DNA of 64,000 nt, taken from Autumnicola tepida (GTDB taxonomy: Bacteria > Bacteroidota > Bacteroidia > Flavobacteriales > Flavobacteriaceae). Numbering within the stretch: the first letter of the stretch is position 1; every line of letters starts with the position of its first letter. Of this stretch, positions 25,816 to 33,751 are shown in pieces. The stretch covers positions 1 to 64,000 of the forward strand of contig NZ_JAVRHQ010000016.1 of the NCBI RefSeq assembly GCF_031846485.1, given 5' to 3'. The translations under genes and the position numbers were made by a program. The notes under the pieces are model-generated. The model worked only from the letters and a program-made list of their open reading frames with translations, ran no database searches and was not told the origin of the DNA.

Positions 25816-27357
25816 ATGATGAAGAATTATTTTAAATCTAAGATTTTAGTTGTGGTTGCGGCTGTATTTTGCTTCGCTTCTTGCAGTGAGGATTTTCTGG
25901 ATAGACCGCCGGAAGATTCTTATAACGTGGATGAATTTTATTCTACTAATGCTGAAGTTGCTGCTGCTGCAAACCACCTTTATTCCCGGCCATGGTTTAA
26001 CTTTGTGAGCAATGTATCCTGGGGAATTGGGGAACTTAGTTCCGGGAATGCCCGTACATGGGATGCCCGAAACTCAGAGTTTGGAACTTATGCCATTACC
26101 GGTGCCCATGGTACCCTTACTCAGGCATGGGAAAGTCTTTATGCTGTTATTGCCCAGGCAAACTCAGTAATAAATACCTTACCCGCAAATGTAAGTGGAG
26201 ACGTATCTGAAGATGTTACCAATAACTCTGTTGCAGAAGCAAGAATGATCAGGGCTACTGCCTATTTCTATCTTGTACGTATTTTTGGGTCAGTTCCAAT
26301 TATTGAAGATAACACCCAATATGTATTGGACCCACAGGTTCCACGTAACCGGGTAGAAGACATTTACCAGTTTATTAAAATGGATCTTGAGTTTGCTGTT
26401 GAAAATCTTTACGACAGGACTTCTAACCCAAATTATGAAGTAGGACGTGTTTCCAGCAACTCTGCTAAAGCTATGCTTGCAAAAGTGTATCTATACGAAG
26501 AAAACTGGGATATGGCTTATCAATTATCCAATGAAGTTATAAATTCTGGCGCCTTTAGCCTTATGGAAGATTATAATGATCTTTTCCTTCTTGAAAATGA
26601 TAATAATGTAGAATCTGTATTTGCCTTGCAATGGACTGATTCTGGTACTTATTCTGAAGGAAATGCTCTTCAGTCTTTCTATGGATCTTCAGGAATTACT
26701 GGTTTCGCAGATGGATGGTCCGCATTAGGACCCTCAATAAGCCTGCAGGAAGCTTATGAAGAAGGAGACCGCCGGTACTATGCCACTATTATGGAACCAG
26801 GGGCATATTACCCAAACCTAAACGGTGGATATACTGTTCCGGAAAGTACTAACTTCCAGGGAACAGGAGTAGGAATTAGAAAATATGTAGTTGGTAATGT
26901 TGGTGGGGCTCAGCAGAGCTATCCAAATAACACCTACATCATGCGATATGCAGAAGTGCTTCTAATTAAAGCCGAAGCTGCCATTAAAGGTGGAGGCCCG
27001 GTTAACGAAGGGCTACAGGCTCTTAACATGGTTCGTGAAAGAGCAGAGTTGGATCCATTGAATTCTTATACTTTTGAGGATGTTTTCCATGAGAGAAGAA
27101 TTGAATTAGCTCTGGAAGGAGAATTCTGGTACGACGTGGTAAGACAGGGACCTGACTTTGCTATAGATTTTCTTGCAGACCAGGAAAAAGGTACCTATGA
27201 TGAAAGTGTTACTCCTGCCGTAGTGACTTCAGAAAAGTTTGCTCCTACTATGGATGACCTTTTATTTCCTTATCCTACAAACGAGATCCAGAACAACCCG
27301 GCGTTGTTGGATGAACCTGTTCCTTACGACTTTAATCAAAGCGAAAATCAGGAGTAA
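25816..27357 (+). CDS. SusD/RagB-like surface glycan-binding lipoprotein (first pair)
   Basis: 513 residues, lipobox CFASC (Cys23) followed by the SusD-typical SEDFLDRPPEDSY. TPR-like helices carry the conserved ANSVINTLP, EARMIRATAYFYLVRIFG and VSSNSAKAMLAKVYLYEENW. The C-terminal RagB/SusD motif is MRYAEVLLIKAEAAIKGG followed by ERRIELALEGEFWYDVVRQG. It forms the lid of the SusC barrel. Spacing of 8 bp after susC and 20 bp before the next gene indicates one operon. The binding specificity cannot be read, but aromatic-rich loops around WFNFVSNVSWG would suit a beta-glycan. Confidence 0.95.
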   Translation: MMKNYFKSKILVVVAAVFCFASCSEDFLDRPPEDSYNVDEFYSTNAEVAAAANHLYSRPWFNFVSNVSWGIGELSSGNARTWDARNSEFGTYAITGAHGTLTQAWESLYAVIAQANSVINTLPANVSGDVSEDVTNNSVAEARMIRATAYFYLVRIFGSVPIIEDNTQYVLDPQVPRNRVEDIYQFIKMDLEFAVENLYDRTSNPNYEVGRVSSNSAKAMLAKVYLYEENWDMAYQLSNEVINSGAFSLMEDYNDLFLLENDNNVESVFALQWTDSGTYSEGNALQSFYGSSGITGFADGWSALGPSISLQEAYEEGDRRYYATIMEPGAYYPNLNGGYTVPESTNFQGTGVGIRKYVVGNVGGAQQSYPNNTYIMRYAEVLLIKAEAAIKGGGPVNEGLQALNMVRERAELDPLNSYTFEDVFHERRIELALEGEFWYDVVRQGPDFAIDFLADQEKGTYDESVTPAVVTSEKFAPTMDDLLFPYPTNEIQNNPALLDEPVPYDFNQSENQE

Positions 27358-27377
27358 TTAATTTAATAATCTGAATT

Positions 27378-28457
27378 ATGAAAAATATATTTTTTAACAA
27401 AAAAGGATTTTACCCGCTCCTGTTACTTGCATTGGTTTTTTCAACAGTTTCCTGCGAAAGCGAGTTTGATGTAGACGAAATTGAAGGAGGAAATGAGCCA
27501 CCTGTAATAGAAAGCGTTAGTGAAGTGGAAGAGGACACTCCTGTTACACAAGGGGTACTTGAAAACACCTATATTGTAAGAGGTCAAAACTTTGCTACAC
27601 TTACAGCAATTTACATTAACGGAATGCAGGCAGGATTTAATCCCGCCCTTACTACAGATAACTTGACCTTTGTTACTATTCCGGAAGGAGCTCCTTATGT
27701 GGGCCAGGAAAACAAACTAAGACTGGTAAACCTTGCAGGGGAAACATCTTATGATTTCTCTCTCCTTACCATTGATGATTTCACAGAATCTACTACTGAA
27801 GATGGAATAAAAACTGTGACTCTTACAGGAGGGGATTTTACAGAAACATCTTCTGTAACGTTTGTATCAGGAACTGAAGAAGCAGGAAATCTTGTAGAAA
27901 GACCTGCTGAAATTCTATCAGTTTCAGAAACAGAAGTAACTGTTGCTGTACCAGACGGTGTAGAACAGGCTTATATTTATGTTGAGACTGCCAGAGGTGC
28001 TGTAGCACAATCTGATTCTTATGGGTTTAGTTATTCAATTTATATAGATTCTCTAAACGAAAACTGGACAATGAGCCAATGGGGAGGTACTTATGATCTT
28101 CAGGTTACAAATCCTGCTCTTGGACAATATTCCATTCAAAGCGTAAGAGAAGGTTGGTCTGGATTAACTTTTAACCCTACAACTCCAATTTCATTTACCG
28201 AGTACGATGCTATAACTGTTTCCATTTACGGAACCGGTGACCCGGGAGATATGGTAAATGTTGCATTAAATGATTTTGCCGCAACAGTAGGAGTTGAACT
28301 TGTACCAAACCAATGGACCAAGTATGTAATTCCATTATCAGATTTTTATCCAAATGGAGGAGCTCCTGGTACTATAACCAGGATAGACTTCCAGGAAGCA
28401 TCAGGTACAGGAAAACCACAATATATCTTCTACGTGGATGACTTTGGATTCCTATAG
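27378..28457 (+). CDS. SusE-position surface glycan-binding lipoprotein with IPT domains and C-terminal module
   Basis: 359 residues, lipobox STVSC (Cys26). Two IPT/TIG-like immunoglobulin folds follow (about 38-130, with NTYIVRGQNFATLTAIYINGMQ; and about 130-215, with KTVTLTGGDFTETSSVTFVSG). The C-terminal module (about 218-359) has QWGGTYDLQ, a tryptophan pair near the middle (REGWSGLTF), NQWTKYVIPLSDF and a closing IFYVDDFGFL. The same pattern occurs twice at the end of the next protein, so it is probably the carbohydrate-binding unit. The position after susD is that of SusE/SGBP-B. Ligand inferred to be the same mannan; no enzyme motif is visible. Confidence 0.85.
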   Translation: MKNIFFNKKGFYPLLLLALVFSTVSCESEFDVDEIEGGNEPPVIESVSEVEEDTPVTQGVLENTYIVRGQNFATLTAIYINGMQAGFNPALTTDNLTFVTIPEGAPYVGQENKLRLVNLAGETSYDFSLLTIDDFTESTTEDGIKTVTLTGGDFTETSSVTFVSGTEEAGNLVERPAEILSVSETEVTVAVPDGVEQAYIYVETARGAVAQSDSYGFSYSIYIDSLNENWTMSQWGGTYDLQVTNPALGQYSIQSVREGWSGLTFNPTTPISFTEYDAITVSIYGTGDPGDMVNVALNDFAATVGVELVPNQWTKYVIPLSDFYPNGGAPGTITRIDFQEASGTGKPQYIFYVDDFGFL

Positions 28458-28504
28458 TCAAAATGCGTAAGTAGAATTCAACTAAATGAATAAAGAAGGA
28501 ACCA

Positions 28505-28535
28505 GGGAATCTGGAGTGTCAGGCAACAGATTCCC
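28505..28535. repeat. intra-operon hairpin
   Basis: GGGAATCTG at 28505-28513 is perfectly complementary to CAGATTCCC at 28527-28535 (13-nt loop), with further pairing outside. There is no T run, so it is not a classical terminator. It sits in the only sizeable gap (112 bp) of the susC1 operon and could set mRNA processing or partial attenuation before the FAS1 gene. Confidence 0.55.
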
Positions 28536-28569
28536 GGGAGCCTTTAAAATTCAAAAACAACATTAGAAA

Positions 28570-30924
28570 ATGAAAATAATAAAACTACAATATCTATTAT
28601 TGTTCGCAATAGTGGCGAGCCTTTACTCCTGCGACGATGATGATGAACTCTATCCGCAACTTGGAGAAGATCCCAGGAACCTGAGTGAAATCCTCTCAGA
28701 AACTCCGGACCTTTCTGTTTTATACCAGGCGCTTGTAGCGGCAGATCTTGATTCCACTTTAAGGGAGACCAGTACCTATACGGTTTTTGCTCCTACAAAT
28801 GCAGCATTTGAAGGCGTAGATCTTTCTTCGCTTTCTGAAGAAGAACGGCAAAATGTATTACTTAATCATGTAATTAATACTACCACTGCCGATTTTGCCT
28901 CTACCCTCTCTACAGGTTATTTATCCACAATGGCCACCGGGCCAGAGGAAACCAACCTTAGCCTGTATGTTGATACCAGCAATGAGATTACTTTAAACCA
29001 GGAGGTTTCACTTGTTTCTAACTCGTCAGATGTAGGTTCTACTAACGGAGTGTTACATGTGGTTGATGGAATAATTATGCCTCCCGCTATTTTAGATCAT
29101 GCTGAAGCAAATCCTCAGTTTTCTACTTTTACTGAAGCTGTAGAAATGGCTGGCCTTACCGATGCACTTTCTGTTATGGAAGTTACTGATACTGAAAATC
29201 CTAATTATCCTCTAACAGTATTTGCTCCTACAAATGCAGCATTCGAAAATTTAATGATGCAATTAAACGGAGCCTTTGGATGGTCCAGCCTTAGTGATAT
29301 TCCTACAGATGTACTGGCGGATATTTTACAATACCACGTGATTGGAGGTGAAAATTTAGTTGCTGAAACCCTTGCCAATACAGAACAAACTCCAATGCTT
29401 GGAGAAACTTTTTCTATAGATGCAGATGGCGTAATTTCAGATGCAAGCTACTCCACTTCAAATGTAACAGTGGCCGATGTCCAGGGGACAAACGGAGTAA
29501 TTCATGGTATAGATAAAGTGTTACTGCCAAATGATGTTTTCCAGAGCATCCTTGATGAAACTTTAAATCTTAAAGACAGGCTTCAGGACAGAGGCTATAC
29601 TTCTTTTCTTGCAGCCGCAGATAAAGCTGGCCTAACAAGTTCTTTGGAGACAGAAGAGCTAAGCGTTTTTGTTCCAACTAATGAAGCTTTCAACACATTT
29701 TTCTCCACTATTGAGAACTTTGAAAGCCTGGACGATTTTGATACTGCGGAAGAAATCGAATTGCTAAAAAGTGTACTGGAGTATCATTTACATGCCGGTA
29801 CAGTAATGAGCAGTGCGCTAACCGATGGTCCACTATCTACTGTTCAGGGAGACGAGGTAACTGTGGAAACCAGTGAAGGTAGGCTTGTACCTTCCTACGA
29901 ATATGCTCCCAATGCGAATTTACAAACCACAAACATTGGTGCAATGAATGGAGTGATCCACCAGATTAGCAATGTTTTGGTTTCATCTGAAGATGCTTCT
30001 GCACTCGGCTATCCTGTACCAGCTACAGGCGCTCCTGAGTTTGCATTGCCTGTATATTACGATGCCGTGGAATCTGGCTTCCAGGATACCTGGGACGGAT
30101 GGGGTGGCACGTACACCTATGATAATACCGAAAACGTATCTAACGGTAGCAACTCTATCAAACTAGAATACGAAGCAGGATCTTATGGTGCTATCCAGAT
30201 TGGTGGCCCTAGCCCAACTCCAGATCTTTCTTCATACAGCACCTTCCATTTCTCTGCTTATGGCGCACCAGGCTCAGGTACAACAAATGTGTTGGTATCT
30301 TTGTGTGATTGTGATGCAGGAGTGGAAATTCAGGTAGAAGAAGGAGAATGGACTACTTACTCTATTCCAATAAGTAATTTTACTGATACCTCATTAGGTG
30401 CTATAAGGTTTAAAAACAATGACGAAGCGGCCAGCACCATTTATGTTGATGATATAGGATTCGACTTACAGGCTCCTGCCGCCCCAACTTTTGATTTACC
30501 TATTTATTATGACGAGGGTACAGAATCAGGATTTAACGACACCTGGGATGGCTGGGGAGGCACCTACACCTGGGCCAGTACAGAACAGGTTCAGGATGGT
30601 ACCACAGCTGTGAAGCTGGAATATGATGCCGATTCTTATGGAGCCTTGCAAATAGGTGGTGCAGACCCTGTACCGGATCTTTCGGGATATTCTACCTTTA
30701 ACTTCTCTGCTTACGGTGCACCCGGTTCCGGAACTAAAACCCTCCTTATATCCCTTTGTGGATGTGATGCAGGAGTAGAAGTTCAGGTAATGGAAGGAGA
30801 ATGGACAGATTATAGCATTCCATTATACAGCTTTACTGATACTTCTTTAGGTGAAATAAGGATCAAAAATAATGTTAGCGATTCTTATACTATATATGTT
30901 GATAACATAGGTTTTAATCAGTAA
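28570..30924 (+). CDS. three-FAS1-domain lipoprotein with two C-terminal glycan-binding-like modules
   Basis: 784 residues. Lipobox SLYSC (Cys21) followed by D-D-D-D, a likely surface-export signal. Three fasciclin (FAS1) domains follow at about 37-175, 185-330 and 333-475; each has an H1-type motif (YTVFAPTNAAFEGV, LTVFAPTNAAFENL, LSVFVPTNEAFNTF) and an H2-type NGVxHxxDxx/IxxV ending (NGVLHVVDGI, NGVIHGIDKV, NGVIHQISNV). Two nearly identical modules end the protein (about 490-635 and 640-784), each with DTWDGWGGTYT, YSTFxFSAYGAPGSGT, SLCxCDAGVE and a closing IYVDDIGF-type strand. FAS1 domains mediate adhesion. In this place the protein may tether cells or enzymes to plant cell-wall polysaccharide. 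I know no precise function. Confidence 0.82.
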   Translation: MKIIKLQYLLLFAIVASLYSCDDDDELYPQLGEDPRNLSEILSETPDLSVLYQALVAADLDSTLRETSTYTVFAPTNAAFEGVDLSSLSEEERQNVLLNHVINTTTADFASTLSTGYLSTMATGPEETNLSLYVDTSNEITLNQEVSLVSNSSDVGSTNGVLHVVDGIIMPPAILDHAEANPQFSTFTEAVEMAGLTDALSVMEVTDTENPNYPLTVFAPTNAAFENLMMQLNGAFGWSSLSDIPTDVLADILQYHVIGGENLVAETLANTEQTPMLGETFSIDADGVISDASYSTSNVTVADVQGTNGVIHGIDKVLLPNDVFQSILDETLNLKDRLQDRGYTSFLAAADKAGLTSSLETEELSVFVPTNEAFNTFFSTIENFESLDDFDTAEEIELLKSVLEYHLHAGTVMSSALTDGPLSTVQGDEVTVETSEGRLVPSYEYAPNANLQTTNIGAMNGVIHQISNVLVSSEDASALGYPVPATGAPEFALPVYYDAVESGFQDTWDGWGGTYTYDNTENVSNGSNSIKLEYEAGSYGAIQIGGPSPTPDLSSYSTFHFSAYGAPGSGTTNVLVSLCDCDAGVEIQVEEGEWTTYSIPISNFTDTSLGAIRFKNNDEAASTIYVDDIGFDLQAPAAPTFDLPIYYDEGTESGFNDTWDGWGGTYTWASTEQVQDGTTAVKLEYDADSYGALQIGGADPVPDLSGYSTFNFSAYGAPGSGTKTLLISLCGCDAGVEVQVMEGEWTDYSIPLYSFTDTSLGEIRIKNNVSDSYTIYVDNIGFNQ
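30037..30921 (+). repeat. tandem duplicated C-terminal module in the FAS1 protein
   Basis: The segments about 30037-30472 and 30490-30921 encode two copies of the same roughly 145-residue module, separated by a short proline/alanine linker (APAAPT). Conservation at protein level is very high, while many third codon positions differ, so the duplication is not recent. Each copy has the unusual Cys pair C-x-C (CDCD / CGCD). Confidence 0.8.
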
Positions 30925-30943
30925 AAAAGAGTTAGACTTAATG

Positions 30944-30984
30944 AAATATTCCCTGTAAATCCTGTTTTACAGGGAATATTTTTT
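30944..30984 (+). terminator. intrinsic terminator after the FAS1 gene
   Basis: A 15- to 16-bp stem (arm 30944-30959, AAATATTCCCTGTAAA; complementary arm from 30965) is followed by a T run and TATAT. It lies between the FAS1 gene and GH27, so GH27 either reads through it or has its own promoter in the 37 bp that remain before its start. Confidence 0.85.
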
Positions 30985-31021
30985 ATATGTAATGTGAAAT
31001 CGATAATTAAAAAATAAACAA

Positions 31022-32230
31022 ATGAAAATTAAGATCTCCCTCCTGCTCTGCCTGGCATTAAGCCTTACAGGTTTAGCACAAAAATTTGATAATCTGGCAG
31101 AAACTCCACCCATGGGCTGGAATTCCTGGAACAAGTTTGCCTGCAACATTAATGAGCAGGTAATAAGGGACGCCGCCGATGCCATGGTGGAAAGCGGGAT
31201 GAAGGATGCCGGTTATGAATATATTGTAATTGACGACTGTTGGCACGGGCAGCGTGATGAAAATGGTTTTATTCATGAGGATAAGGAAAAATTCCCCTCC
31301 GGAATGAAAGCCCTGGTGGATTATGTCCATTCCAAAGGCCTGAAATTCGGGATATATTCCGATGCCGGAACCGAAACCTGTGGCGGGGAACCAGGCAGCC
31401 GTGGGCACGAATATCAGGATGCCATAACCTATGCCAAATGGGGTGTGGATTACCTCAAATATGACTGGTGCAACACCGGCACACAAAATGCTGAAGCTTC
31501 TTATACCACTATGAGAAATGCCCTTTATGAAGCCGGTCGTCCTGTCCTGTTCGCGATCTGTGAATGGGGAGATAACCAGCCATGGGAATGGGCGCAGGAT
31601 ATCGGCCACATGTGGAGGACCACAGGAGACATCTATCCCTGCTGGGATTGTGAAGAAGATCATGGAGACTGGTCTTCCTGGGGAGTTTTACGAATCCTGG
31701 ATATGCAGGAGGGGCTTAGGAAGTATGCCGGGCCGGGACATTGGAATGACCCCGATATGATGGAAGTTGGCAACGGAATGTCCCAAAGTGAGGACCGTGC
31801 GCATTTCACCATGTGGAGCATGTTGGCAGCACCTCTTATTGCCGGTAATGATCTTAGCGATATGAGCGAAGAAACTATAGCCATACTTACAAATGAAAAG
31901 ATGATTGCCATCAATCAGGATTCCTTAGGAGTACAGGCCTTTAAATACAATTCTGAAGACGGGCTGGAAACCTGGTTCAAACCCCTTTCCAATGGCGAAT
32001 GGGCTGTGACTTTCCTCAACCGGGCTGATGAAGCAAGAGATGTGGAGTTCAACTGGAAAGAACATCAAATTGAAGACCCGGATTTTGACTATTCCGTCGA
32101 TTTCAGCAATACCACTTTTGAAATGGAAAATGTATGGAAAGATCAAAAATTGCAAAATACCAATAGAACACTAAAAGCTAAAGTTCCGTCTCACGATGTG
32201 TTAACACTAAGGCTTTCTCCTAAAAAATAA
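31022..32230 (+). CDS. GH27 alpha-galactosidase
   Basis: 402 residues with a signal peptide ending TGLAQ (about 20). GH27 landmarks: PPMGWNSWNKFAC at 29, nucleophile Asp148 in YLKYDWC, acid/base Asp203 in WRTTGDI, GHWNDPDMMEVG near 240, and a C-terminal beta domain ending VLTLRLSPKK. It releases alpha-1,6-galactose from galactomannan or galactoglucomannan side chains in the periplasm or outside. Alpha-N-acetylgalactosaminidase is unlikely but not excluded. It follows the FAS1 gene by 97 bp containing a strong hairpin, so its expression is probably lower or separate. It complements the GH97 in the same region. Confidence 0.95.
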   Translation: MKIKISLLLCLALSLTGLAQKFDNLAETPPMGWNSWNKFACNINEQVIRDAADAMVESGMKDAGYEYIVIDDCWHGQRDENGFIHEDKEKFPSGMKALVDYVHSKGLKFGIYSDAGTETCGGEPGSRGHEYQDAITYAKWGVDYLKYDWCNTGTQNAEASYTTMRNALYEAGRPVLFAICEWGDNQPWEWAQDIGHMWRTTGDIYPCWDCEEDHGDWSSWGVLRILDMQEGLRKYAGPGHWNDPDMMEVGNGMSQSEDRAHFTMWSMLAAPLIAGNDLSDMSEETIAILTNEKMIAINQDSLGVQAFKYNSEDGLETWFKPLSNGEWAVTFLNRADEARDVEFNWKEHQIEDPDFDYSVDFSNTTFEMENVWKDQKLQNTNRTLKAKVPSHDVLTLRLSPKK

Positions 32231-32248
32231 TTTCTTCCATTAAAAAAA

Positions 32249-32289
32249 ACAGGGCTGAATTTTACAAAATTCAGCCCTGTTTTTTTTTT
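32249..32289. terminator. bidirectional terminator between GH27 and exported epimerase
   Basis: ACAGGGCTGAATTTT (32249-32263) pairs perfectly with AAAATTCAGCCCTGT (32266-32280). It has A8 before and T10 after, so it gives U runs on both strands. It separates two convergent genes. Confidence 0.93.
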
Positions 32290-32300
32290 AAGCACCTGGC

Positions 32301-33662
32301 TCATTCAATAGCTTTCTGCAACAGCTCCAACTGATGCATACAGTTGGTAAGCGCCCTAAAGTTATGATAAGCTGCTTTCCAGATGTGTCCTTTGCTGTCA
32401 TGCTCTGCAGTTGGGGTTTCATCTAGTCCCCACTCATACCAACCACCATATTTTGGGTCCATAATATAAGCTTCAGTATAATTCCAAAGCTCTTTAAAAT
32501 GCCCGTAGTAGTCCATTTCATCTTCAGGAAAATAACGTGACATTAAAAGAAGACTGTTAAGACCTTCTGCCTGGGACCACCAGTTTTTATCGGCATTAAC
32601 AATAGTAATTTCATCAGCATTGTTAAAATAATAACCTCCGTCATAAAAACCACCAACATTTTCATCCCACCCGGTTTTAAGGGCATGGTCCACCATCTTT
32701 TTTCCTTTAATAAGAGTAAGGCTGTCATTCTCAATTCCCAGCGCATGTGACGCTTCAAGCATAAGATAAGCGGTTTCCACATCATGGCCAAAAGAAACAT
32801 GGTCCAGGTAATAATGTTCTTCAATTACTTCTTTTGATTCCTGCTGAAAACTAACCGGCGTCCAGTCCGCTTCAAAGAAAAGTCGCATATAACCTTTTTG
32901 TGAAGTAATAGTATCTCTTATAATAAACAATAATTCTTTAAGCCTTTCCGCTAAAAGTTCGTCAGGCCAAACCTCGTAAAGCGCGGTAAATGCCTCCAGG
33001 AGATGAATAGAACTGTTTTGATCTTTATACCCGATATCTGAAGTTGAAGAGGTGGCATTCGTACGCATTATTGGTGTCCCATCCAGTTCTAGGGTTTGAA
33101 AATAGCCACCATTTTCAGGATCATGGCTATGTTCTTCCAGCCAGTAAAAAGCCTTCTTAGCCAACTCCAGAGCTTCTTCGTTCCCGGAAGCACCGTAATA
33201 GCTGGCAAGTCCATAGATCGCGAACGAATTTCCATAAGCGGTTTTCTCCTGCCCTTGCTGAGGAATGGGTTCCCCCTCCTTGCTTACCAGCTGATGAAAA
33301 CCGCCATTTTCAGCATCCCACATCACATCCCGTAAAAATTCGAAACCATGGGCGGCATACTCCAGGTATTTCTCCCCTTCTTCTTCAAAAAGTTCAGCAG
33401 CCACGGCATTTGTCCATACATGCCTTGCCTGGGTGACGACCATTTTATCATGCTTCTCCCCCAGGTTAAAATTGTAGGTGATATCACTATAATAACCACC
33501 ATCTTCCTTGTCCAGGGCAAGAGGGTACCATTTATCCAGCAACTGTTCTTTCGCGGATGCCCTGAAGTCTTTAGCCAGAACTGCAAAATCCTGAGGACGT
33601 TTTTGCCCAGAACAAAGGAGACTGGTAAAAATTAAAAAAAAAGAAAAAGTTTTAACTTGCAT
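32301..33662 (-). CDS. exported AGE-family epimerase
   Basis: 453 residues, a second N-acylglucosamine/cellobiose 2-epimerase-family (alpha/alpha)6 barrel, but with a clear N-terminal export signal (VKTFSFFLIFTSLLCSGQ). Cys17 could be a poor lipobox; simple signal-peptidase I cleavage after SGQ is as likely. Candidate catalytic residues are kept: Arg80 (QARHVW), His220 (NSSIHLLEA), His293 (SFGHDVETAY) and His433 (IWKAAYHNFRA). The first His of the NTHLH motif seen in the cytosolic paralogue is Ser here. It is the last gene of the second susC-susD operon, 89 bp after susD. Epimerising oligosaccharide ends in the periplasm is plausible; a binding or different isomerase role is open. Confidence 0.88.
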   Translation of the reverse strand: MQVKTFSFFLIFTSLLCSGQKRPQDFAVLAKDFRASAKEQLLDKWYPLALDKEDGGYYSDITYNFNLGEKHDKMVVTQARHVWTNAVAAELFEEEGEKYLEYAAHGFEFLRDVMWDAENGGFHQLVSKEGEPIPQQGQEKTAYGNSFAIYGLASYYGASGNEEALELAKKAFYWLEEHSHDPENGGYFQTLELDGTPIMRTNATSSTSDIGYKDQNSSIHLLEAFTALYEVWPDELLAERLKELLFIIRDTITSQKGYMRLFFEADWTPVSFQQESKEVIEEHYYLDHVSFGHDVETAYLMLEASHALGIENDSLTLIKGKKMVDHALKTGWDENVGGFYDGGYYFNNADEITIVNADKNWWSQAEGLNSLLLMSRYFPEDEMDYYGHFKELWNYTEAYIMDPKYGGWYEWGLDETPTAEHDSKGHIWKAAYHNFRALTNCMHQLELLQKAIE

Positions 33663-33751
33663 AAAATGAATATTTTTAAGAATAAAGATTCTGACAACAA
33701 AAAACCCCGGCGAATAACGTTGCCGGAGTTTGAAAATAAGAACAAAGTCAA

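Noticed and set aside
31073..31663. Leftward 196-codon frame inside GH27
   Set aside because: Antisense to catalytic-core codons of the alpha-galactosidase and without any domain.
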